From Faucicola osloensis_D (GTDB lineage Bacteria > Pseudomonadota > Gammaproteobacteria > Pseudomonadales > Moraxellaceae), in NCBI GenBank assembly GCA_020041925.1, contig CP083409.1: a stretch of DNA of 64,000 bases; one strand, written 5' to 3'. This document shows positions 17,401-26,000 of this stretch, piece by piece. A program made the translations under genes and the position numbers. A model generated the notes under the pieces. It did no database searches. It saw only the letters and a program-made list of their open reading frames with translations, and was not told the DNA's origin. The first letter of the stretch is position 1, and each line of letters starts with the position of its first letter.

Positions 17401-20400
17401 TTATCACCCACCATTTGGGTGAGCCGGCAACGCATGTGCCTGATGCCATATTACGTGCATTTCATACCTTGCGTGGTGGCGCAGCGCTGATTGAACTCAA
17501 CAATGTTTATCGCTTAAGCGCGGCGGTAGAAGAAGCACTGGGCGACTTATTACATAATGAAATGCCGCTCACCGCCAGCCAGTTATTGACCTTGCAAGAG
17601 GCTAAAGATCTGCTGCAAACCTACATTGATGAGCATAAAATCCATCATGATGTGACGGTGGTGGAAGATAACACTGACATTGTTGCCGACTTGATTGAAC
17701 GGCTAACAGATGCCAATACCGAATCTTATGAGAGCACAAAACTGACGGTCAAAGACCTGATAGCGCTTGGGATTGATGATTTACTCGATGCCGATCAGCA
17801 AGCACAGGCTAGGTTTGTTGGTGAGAGTGAACAAGTTATTGCTTATGCCGAGCAGCTTGAACAACAAGCCTCAAGGCTTGCGCAAGCGACTGAAGGTTTA
17901 AGCTATTTTATCATTCCAAGTACTTTACAGTTTGCCTATAAAAAACTCGCTGATTATCCGCAATTTGCCAAAAACGAATACATTTATGATGGCTTGATGA
18001 GCTTACACAATCAGCTCATCAATATGTTTGACGCCATTGCGGCAGGACTGCGCGTCAATATCAATGAAGAGGCGATTGAAACCTTAAGAAAATTATTGGC
18101 AAAAAGTCAGTACCAAGCTGAGATGGATGCTATCGAGTACCAGACAGTTGCTACCGATGATGAACTATTGCAGATTTTCTTGGATGAAGTGCAAACCATT
18201 CAGCCCGATATGCAAAATTACTACAACCAATGGCTCAATAACCTTAGCAATTTAGAGGTGGTCAAAGAACTAGCTAATTATATGCACATCTTAAAAGGAG
18301 GTGCAGAGCTAATCGGGGTATCGAGTATCGTCGAGATGGCGCTACGTGGTGAGCAAGTGTATGATGCCATTGACAAAGGTATTTTACCTAGTGATACCGA
18401 TACTGCTTCATTGCTGCAAAAGCTGCATGAAACCATTGCCTCACAGCTCAAGCAAGTTCGACAATTTAGTCGCTCTTTTGAAGCCACAGATTTTGCCCAC
18501 CAAATCGATGAGGTCATCGCCGGCACAGTACAAAGTCGGGACTTGGTATTTGCGGTGCCACTGATTGTTGAAGCCAATCCTGAAGAGTCGATAGAGCAAA
18601 AACAACCTGCCAAAGAGGGTGATAGCGCGCTTGCGAAAAATGATCCACTCTACATCGAAGAAATTGTTAACAACTTTGAAGAGCGTCGTTTAGAGACTTG
18701 GAAAGGTCAAGAGCCTGACGAAGATATCTTAAAAGTGTATCTTGAAGAAGCCAAAGAGCTGATTGATAGCAGCAGCCAGCATTTACAAGAGTTCCGTAGT
18801 AATAACAGTGATCTTGCAGCATTACAAGCCTTGCAACGTGAATTGCACACCATCAAAGGTGGCGCAAGAATGGTCGGTGCAGAAGGGATTGCTACATTAG
18901 CGCACGAAATGGAAACCATCTACGAAGAGCTAGGCAGCCGCCGCAAACCTGCGACTCGGATGATTGGCAACCTATTGGCGGTGTGTCATGACTGGTTAGC
19001 AAGTGCGATTTATGTATTAGAAAATAAATTTAACCCACAAACGCCGGTGGCGTTGGTTGCAGCGCTGCAACAATTCTCGCGAAAACCTGATAGCTTAAAA
19101 GAAATCCCCAATGTTAACTTAGCCAGCCAAATTGAACAAATTGATATCTATCGCAGTAGTCTGGGGCAAGACACGTTAGAAGTCAAACAGCGCGACCTAA
19201 GCATCATGCCGCTGATGACGGGTAACTTTGAATCTGAGCAAGATCAATCGAGCCTTAATGCTGAGACGCTTAGGATTTCTGCAAGTACCATCGAGCGCAT
19301 GATTAACCTATCAGGTGAGTCCGCGATTAACCGCTCACGAATCGAGATGGGTATATCGAGTCTATCAAACAATATCGAAGAGATGGGCGCAACCGTACAG
19401 CGTCTAGCAGATCAGCTACGCCGTATGGAAACTGAGCTTGAGATTCAAATTTTGTCACAAATTGGTGAGGAACATGCGTTAGAAAATGACTTTGACCCGC
19501 TAGAGATGGACCAATATTCAGCGCTGAACCAACTGTCAAAATCGCTCTCGGAATCGGCATCGGACTTGTTAGACATCAAAACCACCATGCTCGATAAAAC
19601 CCGTGAAACCGAAAACTTGCTACTGCAATTATCACGCACCCAGTCCGATTTGCAAGAAGGGTTGATGGACTCACGTACTGTGCCATTCTCGCGTATCACG
19701 CCACGTCTGCAACGGGTCGTCCGCCAAACAGCCACTGAGCTGGGCAAATCTGTTGAACTGCGAATCCTAAACGATGAAGGTGAAATTGACCGTAATATCC
19801 TTGAGCGTATTACCTCACCGCTTGAGCATATGCTACGTAACGCCGTTGACCATGGTATCGAAAAATCGCAAGAGCGTATTGAAAGTGGTAAATCAAGAAC
19901 AGGCTTAATCACGCTTGAAGTGCTGCGTGAAGGTGGTGAAATCGTTATCAACTTAATCGATGATGGGCGCGGTATTAATGTGAATGCGGTACGCCAAAAA
20001 GCGATTGAGCAAGGCTTGATTTCTGCCAAAGATACCAGTCTAAAAACACTTGATATCATGCAATATATCTTTAACGCGGGTCTGTCCACCGCCAAATCCG
20101 TATCACAAATCTCAGGCCGTGGTGTCGGTATGGATGTGGTACAAAGTGAGGTCAAACAGCTAGGTGGTGTAGTCACCGTCGACTCTGAAAGTGGCAGAGG
20201 CTCACGCTTTACCATGCGTTTACCATTGACGGTTGCGGTGTCTGATGCCTTAATGGTTAGGGCAGGGGATAAATACTTTGCTGTACCATTGGTGCAAATT
20301 GAACGTGTGATGCGGGTCAATATCGATGCGATTGCTAATTTTTATACCACGAATGCCGATAGCATCAATATCGATGGACAAGCCTATCGTCTGCGCTATC

Positions 20401-21095
20401 TCAATCAGATTTTGTACGGTAGCGACCCGGTGGATGCACTAGCGCACCAGTCAAGCAGTGTGCCAGTGATTATTATTCGTACTGACTTAGGTCAGCGCAT
20501 GGCGCTGCAAGTGGATATGATTGCAGGCTCTCGTATTGAAGTGGTCGTTAAACCGCTTGGTCGTCAGCTCTCGCATATCGATGGCATTTCGGCTGCTACC
20601 ATCATGGGTGATGGTTCGGTCATGCTCATTCTTGACTTGGTGGCATTGATGCGTAATGTCAGCAATATCGCCAAAGTCGAGCAGCAAAAAGCCAATAAGT
20701 CGGTCAAACAAGCGCACAAACCCGTGGTACTGATTGTCGATGACTCAGTAACCGTACGTAAAGTCACCTCACGCTTATTGGAACGTAACGGCTATGAGGC
20801 CCAAGTGGCAATGGATGGTATTGATGCGCTAGAAAAACTGCAAGAAATGCTACCGGAAGTTATTGTATTGGATATTGAGATGCCACGTATGGACGGCTTT
20901 GAAGTCGCAAACCATATTCGCCATAACCCACGACTCCAGCATATCCCCATTGTCATGATTACATCGCGTACCGGTGAAAAACACCGTGAACGCGCGTTTG
21001 GTATCGGGGTAAATGAATACATGGGTAAACCATTCCAAGAACAAATGCTGTTAGACACGTTAGCACGCTTTACCCAACAAGCAAAAACTGACTAA
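14448..21095 (+). CDS. chpA: ChpA, multi-HPt hybrid chemosensory histidine kinase
   Basis: Central CheA-like kinase of the Pil-Chp system, 2215 residues (P. aeruginosa ChpA is about 2470). Histidine phosphotransfer motifs are visible at His634 and His828 (both in RRGFHTLKGSGRMVG), His1006 (AFHTLRGGA), His1280 (MHILKGGAELIG) and His1467 (ELHTIKGGARMVG). A degenerate N-terminal HPt-like segment (HLHQITGAL) may also exist. The dimerisation domain follows from about 1608, then an ATPase domain with N box at Asn1798 (RNAVDHGIE) and GRGVGMDVV, a CheW domain (about 1925-2065), and a C-terminal receiver with Asp2098/Asp2099 and phospho-acceptor Asp2142 (VLDIEMPRMDGFEV). HPt1 and HPt2 are near-identical around the histidine, suggesting duplication. 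Confidence 0.96.
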   Translation: MSKQRNLIALDWLMPVLKDVFGELNQLLQRHDAQPAWQLIDQHLHQITGALALANQPALSKLAKTLDKTTIAIQQETLSPQYFSQISHAVRLLQFDIEQVQAKQQIHTDWVNDRIAYFEQLLGIASSYEPIQPATDNTLLFLSQLPTPDIKHPWDSAQADELLKVWRYNSLQLLQNATNDSKHLDALTKVAGYLSQTSINPAWRQFWQLVAVWCNNLTINEQPVPTAYASLLNSVSLVLTHDLTLIPDITVSRLAVDVLLALNALTHKSHDAKALLSSLDINSSDALDNLFSQVLEKLEKIIYQVHEPLTILPLLESVKNSLANRGWVFYENQMAQIIDDVRLMTQDTFMASSLSWQVERQLQDFYSQLLSTVETLDSQIGLQHFAYASNPQNEAVRQTRVHVENIKRSFNQYIQTRDLNKLTVNDELIATIQVFGALGLTRPKELVEQIRLLFSRIHKNSVDVLSWEASDAIADMIARFELFLDYLSNQSVNEEFLDQTQTQLNRANLLLNRLIETPLTAAEVVAPTKHFGKDTVIYDDEGERIASDIESPMQALATAREAPNTQTAITQESQALAAARQALKADDYSMDEDIRDIFIEEAQEVLAELGEQIPVWEVDTHELVALKDIRRGFHTLKGSGRMVGAHQIGEMCWAVENMLNRVLDGTLAVSDALVGFIKDTHRKLPTLVEYFQQQRAPSIDPAITVLQATNLLHQQPINTGLPETNRLDSLVSVSASVAEDSDNMAQSSEVASDTALSTTEDIHALPEVVAREYEQLTTVTDAVSDPDIQEIYIEEANEVIETIAPLNQAWQAKPDDFDTLKEIRRGFHTLKGSGRMVGANQLGELAWSIENMLNRVLDHTIAVDEGVLHLVGDVIEAFAGLITIFAQNRTDYPAVIQLWQAVANSYAKKHGDSFSYHQALSAFRGQAAASPSAPHTDAALSSSHATAQTQALQNVSDISDISEMDVADDVFIEEADELLVDIDNFITHHLGEPATHVPDAILRAFHTLRGGAALIELNNVYRLSAAVEEALGDLLHNEMPLTASQLLTLQEAKDLLQTYIDEHKIHHDVTVVEDNTDIVADLIERLTDANTESYESTKLTVKDLIALGIDDLLDADQQAQARFVGESEQVIAYAEQLEQQASRLAQATEGLSYFIIPSTLQFAYKKLADYPQFAKNEYIYDGLMSLHNQLINMFDAIAAGLRVNINEEAIETLRKLLAKSQYQAEMDAIEYQTVATDDELLQIFLDEVQTIQPDMQNYYNQWLNNLSNLEVVKELANYMHILKGGAELIGVSSIVEMALRGEQVYDAIDKGILPSDTDTASLLQKLHETIASQLKQVRQFSRSFEATDFAHQIDEVIAGTVQSRDLVFAVPLIVEANPEESIEQKQPAKEGDSALAKNDPLYIEEIVNNFEERRLETWKGQEPDEDILKVYLEEAKELIDSSSQHLQEFRSNNSDLAALQALQRELHTIKGGARMVGAEGIATLAHEMETIYEELGSRRKPATRMIGNLLAVCHDWLASAIYVLENKFNPQTPVALVAALQQFSRKPDSLKEIPNVNLASQIEQIDIYRSSLGQDTLEVKQRDLSIMPLMTGNFESEQDQSSLNAETLRISASTIERMINLSGESAINRSRIEMGISSLSNNIEEMGATVQRLADQLRRMETELEIQILSQIGEEHALENDFDPLEMDQYSALNQLSKSLSESASDLLDIKTTMLDKTRETENLLLQLSRTQSDLQEGLMDSRTVPFSRITPRLQRVVRQTATELGKSVELRILNDEGEIDRNILERITSPLEHMLRNAVDHGIEKSQERIESGKSRTGLITLEVLREGGEIVINLIDDGRGINVNAVRQKAIEQGLISAKDTSLKTLDIMQYIFNAGLSTAKSVSQISGRGVGMDVVQSEVKQLGGVVTVDSESGRGSRFTMRLPLTVAVSDALMVRAGDKYFAVPLVQIERVMRVNIDAIANFYTTNADSINIDGQAYRLRYLNQILYGSDPVDALAHQSSSVPVIIIRTDLGQRMALQVDMIAGSRIEVVVKPLGRQLSHIDGISAATIMGDGSVMLILDLVALMRNVSNIAKVEQQKANKSVKQAHKPVVLIVDDSVTVRKVTSRLLERNGYEAQVAMDGIDALEKLQEMLPEVIVLDIEMPRMDGFEVANHIRHNPRLQHIPIVMITSRTGEKHRERAFGIGVNEYMGKPFQEQMLLDTLARFTQQAKTD

Positions 21096-21123
21096 GCTGA
21101 CCATGTAAAGGATACAATCATTC

Positions 21124-22077
21124 ATGCTGTCAAAGCACTCACTGCCGCTGCGATTTTTTATCGTTGCTGAGGAAAATCAGCAACGGCTTGCCTTTAGCGA
21201 TACCATTCGTTCATGGGGATTTGAAATTGTGGAATGCTTGGCGGCATCACAGCTGACCGAAAAACATTTTCAGCAAAAAGTGGATGTGTGGCTAGTCGAT
21301 ACCCAAGATGATTACGCCGTTATTCAAAATGTTGAAAAACAACTGAATGTCAATTTGACTAAGATTGTATTACTGGGCTTTGTCACGGCGCCTTATATCA
21401 ATGAAAGTCTGTTATATGCCAAATGGCAACGCCAACTCAAGCGAAAAATCGCCATAATGCTAGAACGTAGCGATTTGCTAGCGCACTATGAGGCTGCCAA
21501 GAGTGAAATCAAACCGTGGAAATATGTGGTATTGCTCGCGGCATCGATGGGCGGACCGCTCGCCATTAAGGAATTTTTAGATAATTTGCCCGAAGATTTG
21601 CCAGTATCACTGTTACTAGCGCAGCACTTCAACCAAAATATGCTAAACACCTTGCCAAGAATTTTAAATCGTCACAACGAGTGGCGCTGTGACATAGTGA
21701 CCAATACCCAAAAATTATTGTCAGGGCGTTGTTTGATTTTACCGATTGACCACAGCACGGTGTGTGATTCCAATGGACGGGTAATTTTGCAGCGTAAACC
21801 TTGGCAAGGCAGTTACAAACCGCCAATCAGTGAGGTCATGCGTAATTGCAGCGAAGCGTTTGGCAACAATTTAATCACTATCGTGTTCTCTGGTATGGGC
21901 AATGATGGTAGTGATGTGGCAGCGACGGTCAAAAAAAATGGCAGTATTATTTGGGCGCAAACCCCTGATAGCAGCACCTGCGCAAGCCAGCCACAAAGCA
22001 TGATTGAAAGCAATCAAGTTACTTTTGTTGGCACCCCTAAGCAGTTAGCTGAGCAGCTAATCGCCTTGTGTGGCTAA
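21124..22077 (+). CDS. chpB: ChpB, CheB-like methylesterase
   Basis: Receptor methylesterase that would reverse PilK methylation of PilJ, 317 residues (P. aeruginosa ChpB about 340). The C-terminal CheB domain (about 135-315) holds the catalytic Ser in LLAASMGGPLAI, His in LLAQHFNQNM, and Asp in FSGMGNDGSDVAA. The N-terminal 110 residues resemble a receiver (FIVAEENQQRLAF, VDVWLVDTQDD) but lack a convincing acidic pocket, so phosphorylation control is doubtful. The gene starts 28 bases after chpA with AAAGGAT upstream of its ATG. Confidence 0.93.
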   Translation: MLSKHSLPLRFFIVAEENQQRLAFSDTIRSWGFEIVECLAASQLTEKHFQQKVDVWLVDTQDDYAVIQNVEKQLNVNLTKIVLLGFVTAPYINESLLYAKWQRQLKRKIAIMLERSDLLAHYEAAKSEIKPWKYVVLLAASMGGPLAIKEFLDNLPEDLPVSLLLAQHFNQNMLNTLPRILNRHNEWRCDIVTNTQKLLSGRCLILPIDHSTVCDSNGRVILQRKPWQGSYKPPISEVMRNCSEAFGNNLITIVFSGMGNDGSDVAATVKKNGSIIWAQTPDSSTCASQPQSMIESNQVTFVGTPKQLAEQLIALCG

Positions 22078-22137
22078 TCATATAGGCTGGTCAAGATAAC
22101 CGCTAAATTTCTTATTAATCACTAAAATGAGCAAGCC

Positions 22138-22701
22138 ATGGCAAACGAGTTAAACCGTTACTTTAAGCAAGATGAAGATGTAGGCGTCTTAAGTATCACC
22201 ACAGGTCAATTAACCATTGCTCGAATTCCTTCTAGCATTTCGCCTGACTGGATTGTACCGCAAGCCTTGATTTTGAGCATTGATAACTATGATGAGCGCA
22301 TTTGGAATTATATTTGGCGCGGTCAAGAAGTGCCGGTGTATCACTTGTTGCCAAAAGATGAGCAGCCCACCCACTTAGTGGTGTTAGAAAGCGTCACCGA
22401 TATCCATCGTCTTGCCTTACAAATTCACGGGGAAGTGACTTTCCATTCTGTGCGTATTGCCGATCTCAAAGACGCTGATGACGCCACTTACCAAGCTGAA
22501 TTAGCGACTAACTACCCTGACTTATTAACCGCCTTAAACGCGCCAGATGATGCGCTCGTCGAGAGTTCACGGGCACCGAATTTGGCAGATTACAGCCTAC
22601 AGCACGCTTATATTTTTCAGCCAGTCATGTTGGCAGGTGAGCTATGTGTGGTGCCAGATTTGGACAAGCTCTCGCATTTCTTGGTGGATTTAGATAGTTA
22701 G
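22138..22701 (+). CDS. chpC: ChpC, second CheW-like protein of the cluster
   Basis: CheW-domain protein of 187 residues (ChpC of P. aeruginosa is 168), ending the Pil-Chp block. Visible are VGVLSITTGQLTIARIPSS and the central stretch NYIWRGQEVPVYHLLP, which sits at the position of the CheW receptor/kinase-docking surface. In Pseudomonas ChpC is dispensable for twitching and is thought to link another receptor to ChpA (family knowledge). It lies 60 bases after chpB with only a weak ribosome binding site. Confidence 0.87.
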   Translation: MANELNRYFKQDEDVGVLSITTGQLTIARIPSSISPDWIVPQALILSIDNYDERIWNYIWRGQEVPVYHLLPKDEQPTHLVVLESVTDIHRLALQIHGEVTFHSVRIADLKDADDATYQAELATNYPDLLTALNAPDDALVESSRAPNLADYSLQHAYIFQPVMLAGELCVVPDLDKLSHFLVDLDS

Positions 22702-22761
22702 ACGCATTCCGCCTTCGTGCTATTTTGCCAACAGTCTGTTACTTTTATTTTGCCCAAACAT

Positions 22762-22770
22762 TGCTAGAAT
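22762..22770 (+). promoter_or_regulatory. Candidate extended -10 promoter for the cytochrome b561 gene
   Basis: TGCTAGAAT at 22762-22770 matches an extended -10 (TGnTATAAT, one mismatch) about 36 bases before the ATG. No good -35 hexamer is seen at the right spacing. It is consistent with the cytochrome gene having its own promoter separate from chpC. Confidence 0.35.
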
Positions 22771-22805
22771 AACCCAAAACAAATCATGATAAGGTAAAAT
22801 TCATT

Positions 22806-23363
22806 ATGGCATTATTTCCTGCAAATGAAGCGCCACAGCCGATTGCCCCACACGGTATCAACAAATGGTCGCTGTCGTCACGTATTTTCCATTGGATTAG
22901 TGTGGTATTGTTGATTGCGACTTGGGCAATGATTGAGCTGAATGAAGATGCGACTGACTTTACCTATTTTGATTTGCATAAAGCGTTTGGACTCAGTGTG
23001 TTATTTTGGACAATAGGTCGTATCATCAACCGTTTTGTCACCAAAGCCCCCGCCGATGTACCGATGCCAAAATGGCAAAATAAACTATCGCATTTAACCC
23101 ATTTGGCACTGTACTTGATTTTGCTTGCCATGCCTTTGGCGGGCTGGTTTTCTGTCATGTTTGATGGAGAAGGGGTGAGTATGTTTGGGCTATTTGATAT
23201 CCCAGCCTTTGTCAGTGAAAACAGTGATTGGTCAGGCACGTTAGAAAAAATTCATAAAAATCTGTTGTGGACGTTGCTCTTGGTTTTCACGGCATTGCAT
23301 ATCATCGGCGCGCTGTATCACCAATTTATCCAAAAAGACCATTTAATTCGCCGTATGCGCTAA
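22806..23363 (+). CDS. Cytochrome b561 family protein
   Basis: Four-helix di-haem b membrane protein of the CybB/YodB family, 185 residues, usual size. Haem-ligand histidines are visible in SRIFHWISVVL (helix 1), FDLHKAFGLSVLFW (helix 2) and TALHIIGALYHQF (helix 4). Family members pass electrons from quinol to superoxide or to periplasmic partners; the partner here is unknown. A TAAGG precedes the ATG. The gene stands alone, with a terminator 18 bases after its stop shared with the convergent minE end. Confidence 0.9.
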   Translation: MALFPANEAPQPIAPHGINKWSLSSRIFHWISVVLLIATWAMIELNEDATDFTYFDLHKAFGLSVLFWTIGRIINRFVTKAPADVPMPKWQNKLSHLTHLALYLILLAMPLAGWFSVMFDGEGVSMFGLFDIPAFVSENSDWSGTLEKIHKNLLWTLLLVFTALHIIGALYHQFIQKDHLIRRMR

Positions 23364-23380
23364 GTTAGCCGATAGTATAA

Positions 23381-23406
23381 AAAGCCCATGTCATCATGGG
23401 CTTTTT
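23381..23406 (+). terminator. Rho-independent terminator after cytochrome b561
   Basis: Perfect 10-base-pair stem AAAGCCCATG (23381-23390) / CATGGGCTTT (23395-23404) with a TCAT loop and a T run. The A run on the left side means it could also act leftward, for the min genes. Confidence 0.9.
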
Positions 23407-23491
23407 AGTCACAATTTTTTAAATGCAACCTAGATTACCTAAATTAAAAGTAACTTAGACTAAAAGTAATCTAGATTAAGCGCAACATGAA

Positions 23492-23767
23492 TTATTGGCG
23501 TGTACTATCAGGCAAGCTGATATTCATCTCCAACACTTCCATGTTCGCTTCATTGTGATGTTGAATATTGACGTCATCAATGTTGACACCTGATACGTAG
23601 GTATTGACCACTGCCAAAATCTCACGTTTCATTTTTTCGATACGCTCTGGGGTTAACCGATTGTGCAAGCGGTTTTCGCTGGCAACGATGACCTTTAGGC
23701 GCTCTGCGGCAGTATTGGCACTGTTTGACTTTTGCTCACCGCCAAATAAATTACTCCAAAATCCCAT
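23492..23767 (-). CDS. minE: MinE, topological specificity factor for cell division
   Basis: Small protein of 91 residues that stimulates MinD ATPase activity and drives Min oscillation so that the Z ring forms at mid-cell. It has the N-terminal membrane-targeting stretch (MGFWSNLFGG), the anti-MinCD helix region AAERLKVIVASENR, and a C-terminal dimerisation domain (IEKMKREILAVVNTYV, LEMNISLPDS). The start is 3 bases after the minD stop, so translation is likely coupled. Confidence 0.96.
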   Translation of the reverse strand: MGFWSNLFGGEQKSNSANTAAERLKVIVASENRLHNRLTPERIEKMKREILAVVNTYVSGVNIDDVNIQHHNEANMEVLEMNISLPDSTRQ

Positions 23768-23770
23768 AGC

Positions 23771-24583
23771 CTAACCTCCAAACCAGCGTTGTAGGAAGCT
23801 TTTCTTCTTCACCTCGATATGGCGATAGGGACGTTCTTCCCCCAAGAAACGAGCGACCATGTCATCATAAGTTTGACCGGCTTTTGAATTTTGATCCAGC
23901 ACTACAGGCACACCTTGGTTTGATGCCTCAAGTACGCTATTGCTTTCAGGAATCACGCCAAGTAGCGGCACTTTTAGGATGTCATTAGAGATGCTATTAA
24001 TATCCATCATCTCACCGCGCTCCGCACGCTCAGCGTTGTAGCGGTTGATAACCAAGTGCTCACGTACCACACCTGTACCTTCTTCAACTTTTTTGGTACG
24101 GCTTTGCAAGATACCGATGATACGGTCTGAGTCACGCACCGATGAGATTTCTGGGTTGGTCACGATGATGGCTTCATCAGCATGGTACATAGCAAGCTGG
24201 GCACCGCGCTCGATACCAGCAGGCGAGTCACATACGATATAGTCAAATTGTTTGGCTAACTCATTAATGACTTCGGCGACTCCTTCGTCTGTCAAGGCGT
24301 CTTTGTCGCGCGTTTGGCTGGCAGGTAAGATAAACAAGTTATTGAGCTGTTTGTCTTTTACCAACGCTTGTGACAGGCGCGCGTTCCCTGAGATAACATC
24401 AACAAAGTCATACACGATGCGGTTTTCACAGCCCATAATGAGGTCAAGGTTTCTAAGACCCACGTCAAAGTCAATCACCACAGTTTTAAAGCCGCGGACG
24501 GCGAGACCCGTAGCGAAAGAGGCGCTGGTGGTGGTTTTACCTACCCCGCCTTTTCCTGAAGTTACAACAACGATTTTTGCCAC
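23771..24583 (-). CDS. minD: MinD, septum-site ATPase
   Basis: Deviant Walker-A ATPase of 270 residues that recruits MinC to the membrane. KGGVGKTT is at the N terminus, switch I at FDVGLRNLDL, switch II at VCDSPAGIE, and the C-terminal amphipathic membrane helix KKSFLQRWFGG is intact. Translation appears to start at GTG 24583 (MAKIVVVTS). An ATG at 24591 is out of frame, and AGGAG sits about 10 bases before the GTG. It is followed by minE at 3 bases but separated from minC by 255 bases, so a separate minDE promoter is possible. Confidence 0.96.
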   Translation of the reverse strand: MAKIVVVTSGKGGVGKTTTSASFATGLAVRGFKTVVIDFDVGLRNLDLIMGCENRIVYDFVDVISGNARLSQALVKDKQLNNLFILPASQTRDKDALTDEGVAEVINELAKQFDYIVCDSPAGIERGAQLAMYHADEAIIVTNPEISSVRDSDRIIGILQSRTKKVEEGTGVVREHLVINRYNAERAERGEMMDINSISNDILKVPLLGVIPESNSVLEASNQGVPVVLDQNSKAGQTYDDMVARFLGEERPYRHIEVKKKSFLQRWFGG

Positions 24584-24838
24584 TTTGGCATACTCCTATT
24601 CATAGCACGGTGTCAGTGAGGCGGTATTGAATCATTCAAGCCATACACACATTCACGCTAAACTGGTTTAAAAAATATGGATATAAATTAACGTAAATCG
24701 TTAAAAATTAAGAGTTAAATTTTAGTTAGCCTAAATTTGGTTAATTGGACTAGTTTAGCATAAAAAACTTTTCGAAGTTAATCGAGAGATTGACGATTTT
24801 TGCATAGATTGTGGTATAAGTGGTTGTTTAGGTGATTG

Positions 24839-25819
24839 TTATTCCATCAACTCAAACACCAAGCCTTGTCCATCCAAGTAGCTGACTTGTACCGCTTTAT
24901 CCAAATACTCAGTAGGAATATTTTCTTTTAGGCAATAAGTCCCCGCAACTGACACCAGTGACGGGTTAAAACGCAAACAGAATATTTTGGCATTGGTGTC
25001 GCCCGTCGCCCCTGCGACCAATCGCCCTTCGGCTTTGCCATACACGTGTAGACTATAATCGGTAATCGCTTCCGCGCCGGCATTGATACCTTTGGTCAAA
25101 ATCACGTCACCCCCAACATGGTTGATACTTTGACCTGAGCGCAAAATTTGACTATGCACCAAATCGCCTTCAAGCTGCGATTGGTGATGCGATGAGGCGA
25201 CAAATTTGTCAGGTGCAGCTGCGGTATTATTGCTTGTGGTATTATTGGTTACGATATCACTGGCGGTTTGATTTTGTCGTTGGGTCGCTTGACTGTCGGA
25301 TGTGAGTGATTGGGTAGGGGACTGCGCAACGTGTTGAGAGGATGGAGTATTGGCTGTGCTGTTTGATTTTTGCTCACTACCTGTCGCCACATTTTTTGGT
25401 GCTTTGCCGTCAATGCGCTGCCCATCCGCTGGAAAAATGGCAATGCGAAGCTCATTGGCTTGAGTGTCATTGGCGCCTGTGACCAACCCAATCGGCTGTA
25501 ACCCTAGCACCCATAAGCCGCCCCAAAGCTGGGCTAAATTTAATGGCTGTTGACAGCTGACAATCACCGGTAAGTTGGACTGGCGTTGACGACCTAGCTT
25601 TTGTGCAATCTTTGTCAAAATTACTTTGATATCATTGCCTTCAATATTTAGGCGGGTAAAGTTCAGTAGCCTGCCAGTGAGTTTCACGCTAGTGGCTACA
25701 GGGTCGGTGGATAATGGGTTGGCTGGCTGCTGACTTTGCGGTGAATCCTGCTCTGATAGGTTATGTAAGTTTTGTGATGAACTATCTTGGGTCAAGTCAA
25801 GGGCAGCGGGCTGTGTCAT
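24839..25819 (-). CDS. minC: MinC, septum-site inhibitor with a long linker
   Basis: FtsZ antagonist of the Min system, 326 residues against about 230 in E. coli. The N-terminal FtsZ-binding domain lies near residues 45-130. The C-terminal beta-helix domain (about 220-326) is canonical, with LVHSQILRSGQSINHVGGDV, VYGKAEGRLVAGATGD and IFCLRFNPSLVSVAGTYCL. Between them is a Ser/Thr/Gln/Asn-rich linker of about 85 residues of low complexity, and the first 40 residues are similarly polar. It is upstream of minDE in the same direction. The start is ATG 25819. Confidence 0.93.
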   Translation of the reverse strand: MTQPAALDLTQDSSSQNLHNLSEQDSPQSQQPANPLSTDPVATSVKLTGRLLNFTRLNIEGNDIKVILTKIAQKLGRQRQSNLPVIVSCQQPLNLAQLWGGLWVLGLQPIGLVTGANDTQANELRIAIFPADGQRIDGKAPKNVATGSEQKSNSTANTPSSQHVAQSPTQSLTSDSQATQRQNQTASDIVTNNTTSNNTAAAPDKFVASSHHQSQLEGDLVHSQILRSGQSINHVGGDVILTKGINAGAEAITDYSLHVYGKAEGRLVAGATGDTNAKIFCLRFNPSLVSVAGTYCLKENIPTEYLDKAVQVSYLDGQGLVFELME

Positions 25820-26000
25820 GAAAAACCTTTTTATAATAACTTTTTATACATCAAAATCGATTCATACCGCATATTAGCAAGTATTATTTAAAACAACAAC
25901 CATTCACCGCGCTATTTATTGTTTGGCAACCGATGCCGTAATAGGGCGATAAAAAAAGGGTTGAATAGCGGCTATCGGTCAGCCAAATTGGTGGATTCAA

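Noticed and set aside
19445..20320. Long minus-strand open frame of 291 codons inside chpA
   Set aside because: It is the antisense shadow of the ChpA kinase domain, Ser/Arg-rich without any domain or start signal.
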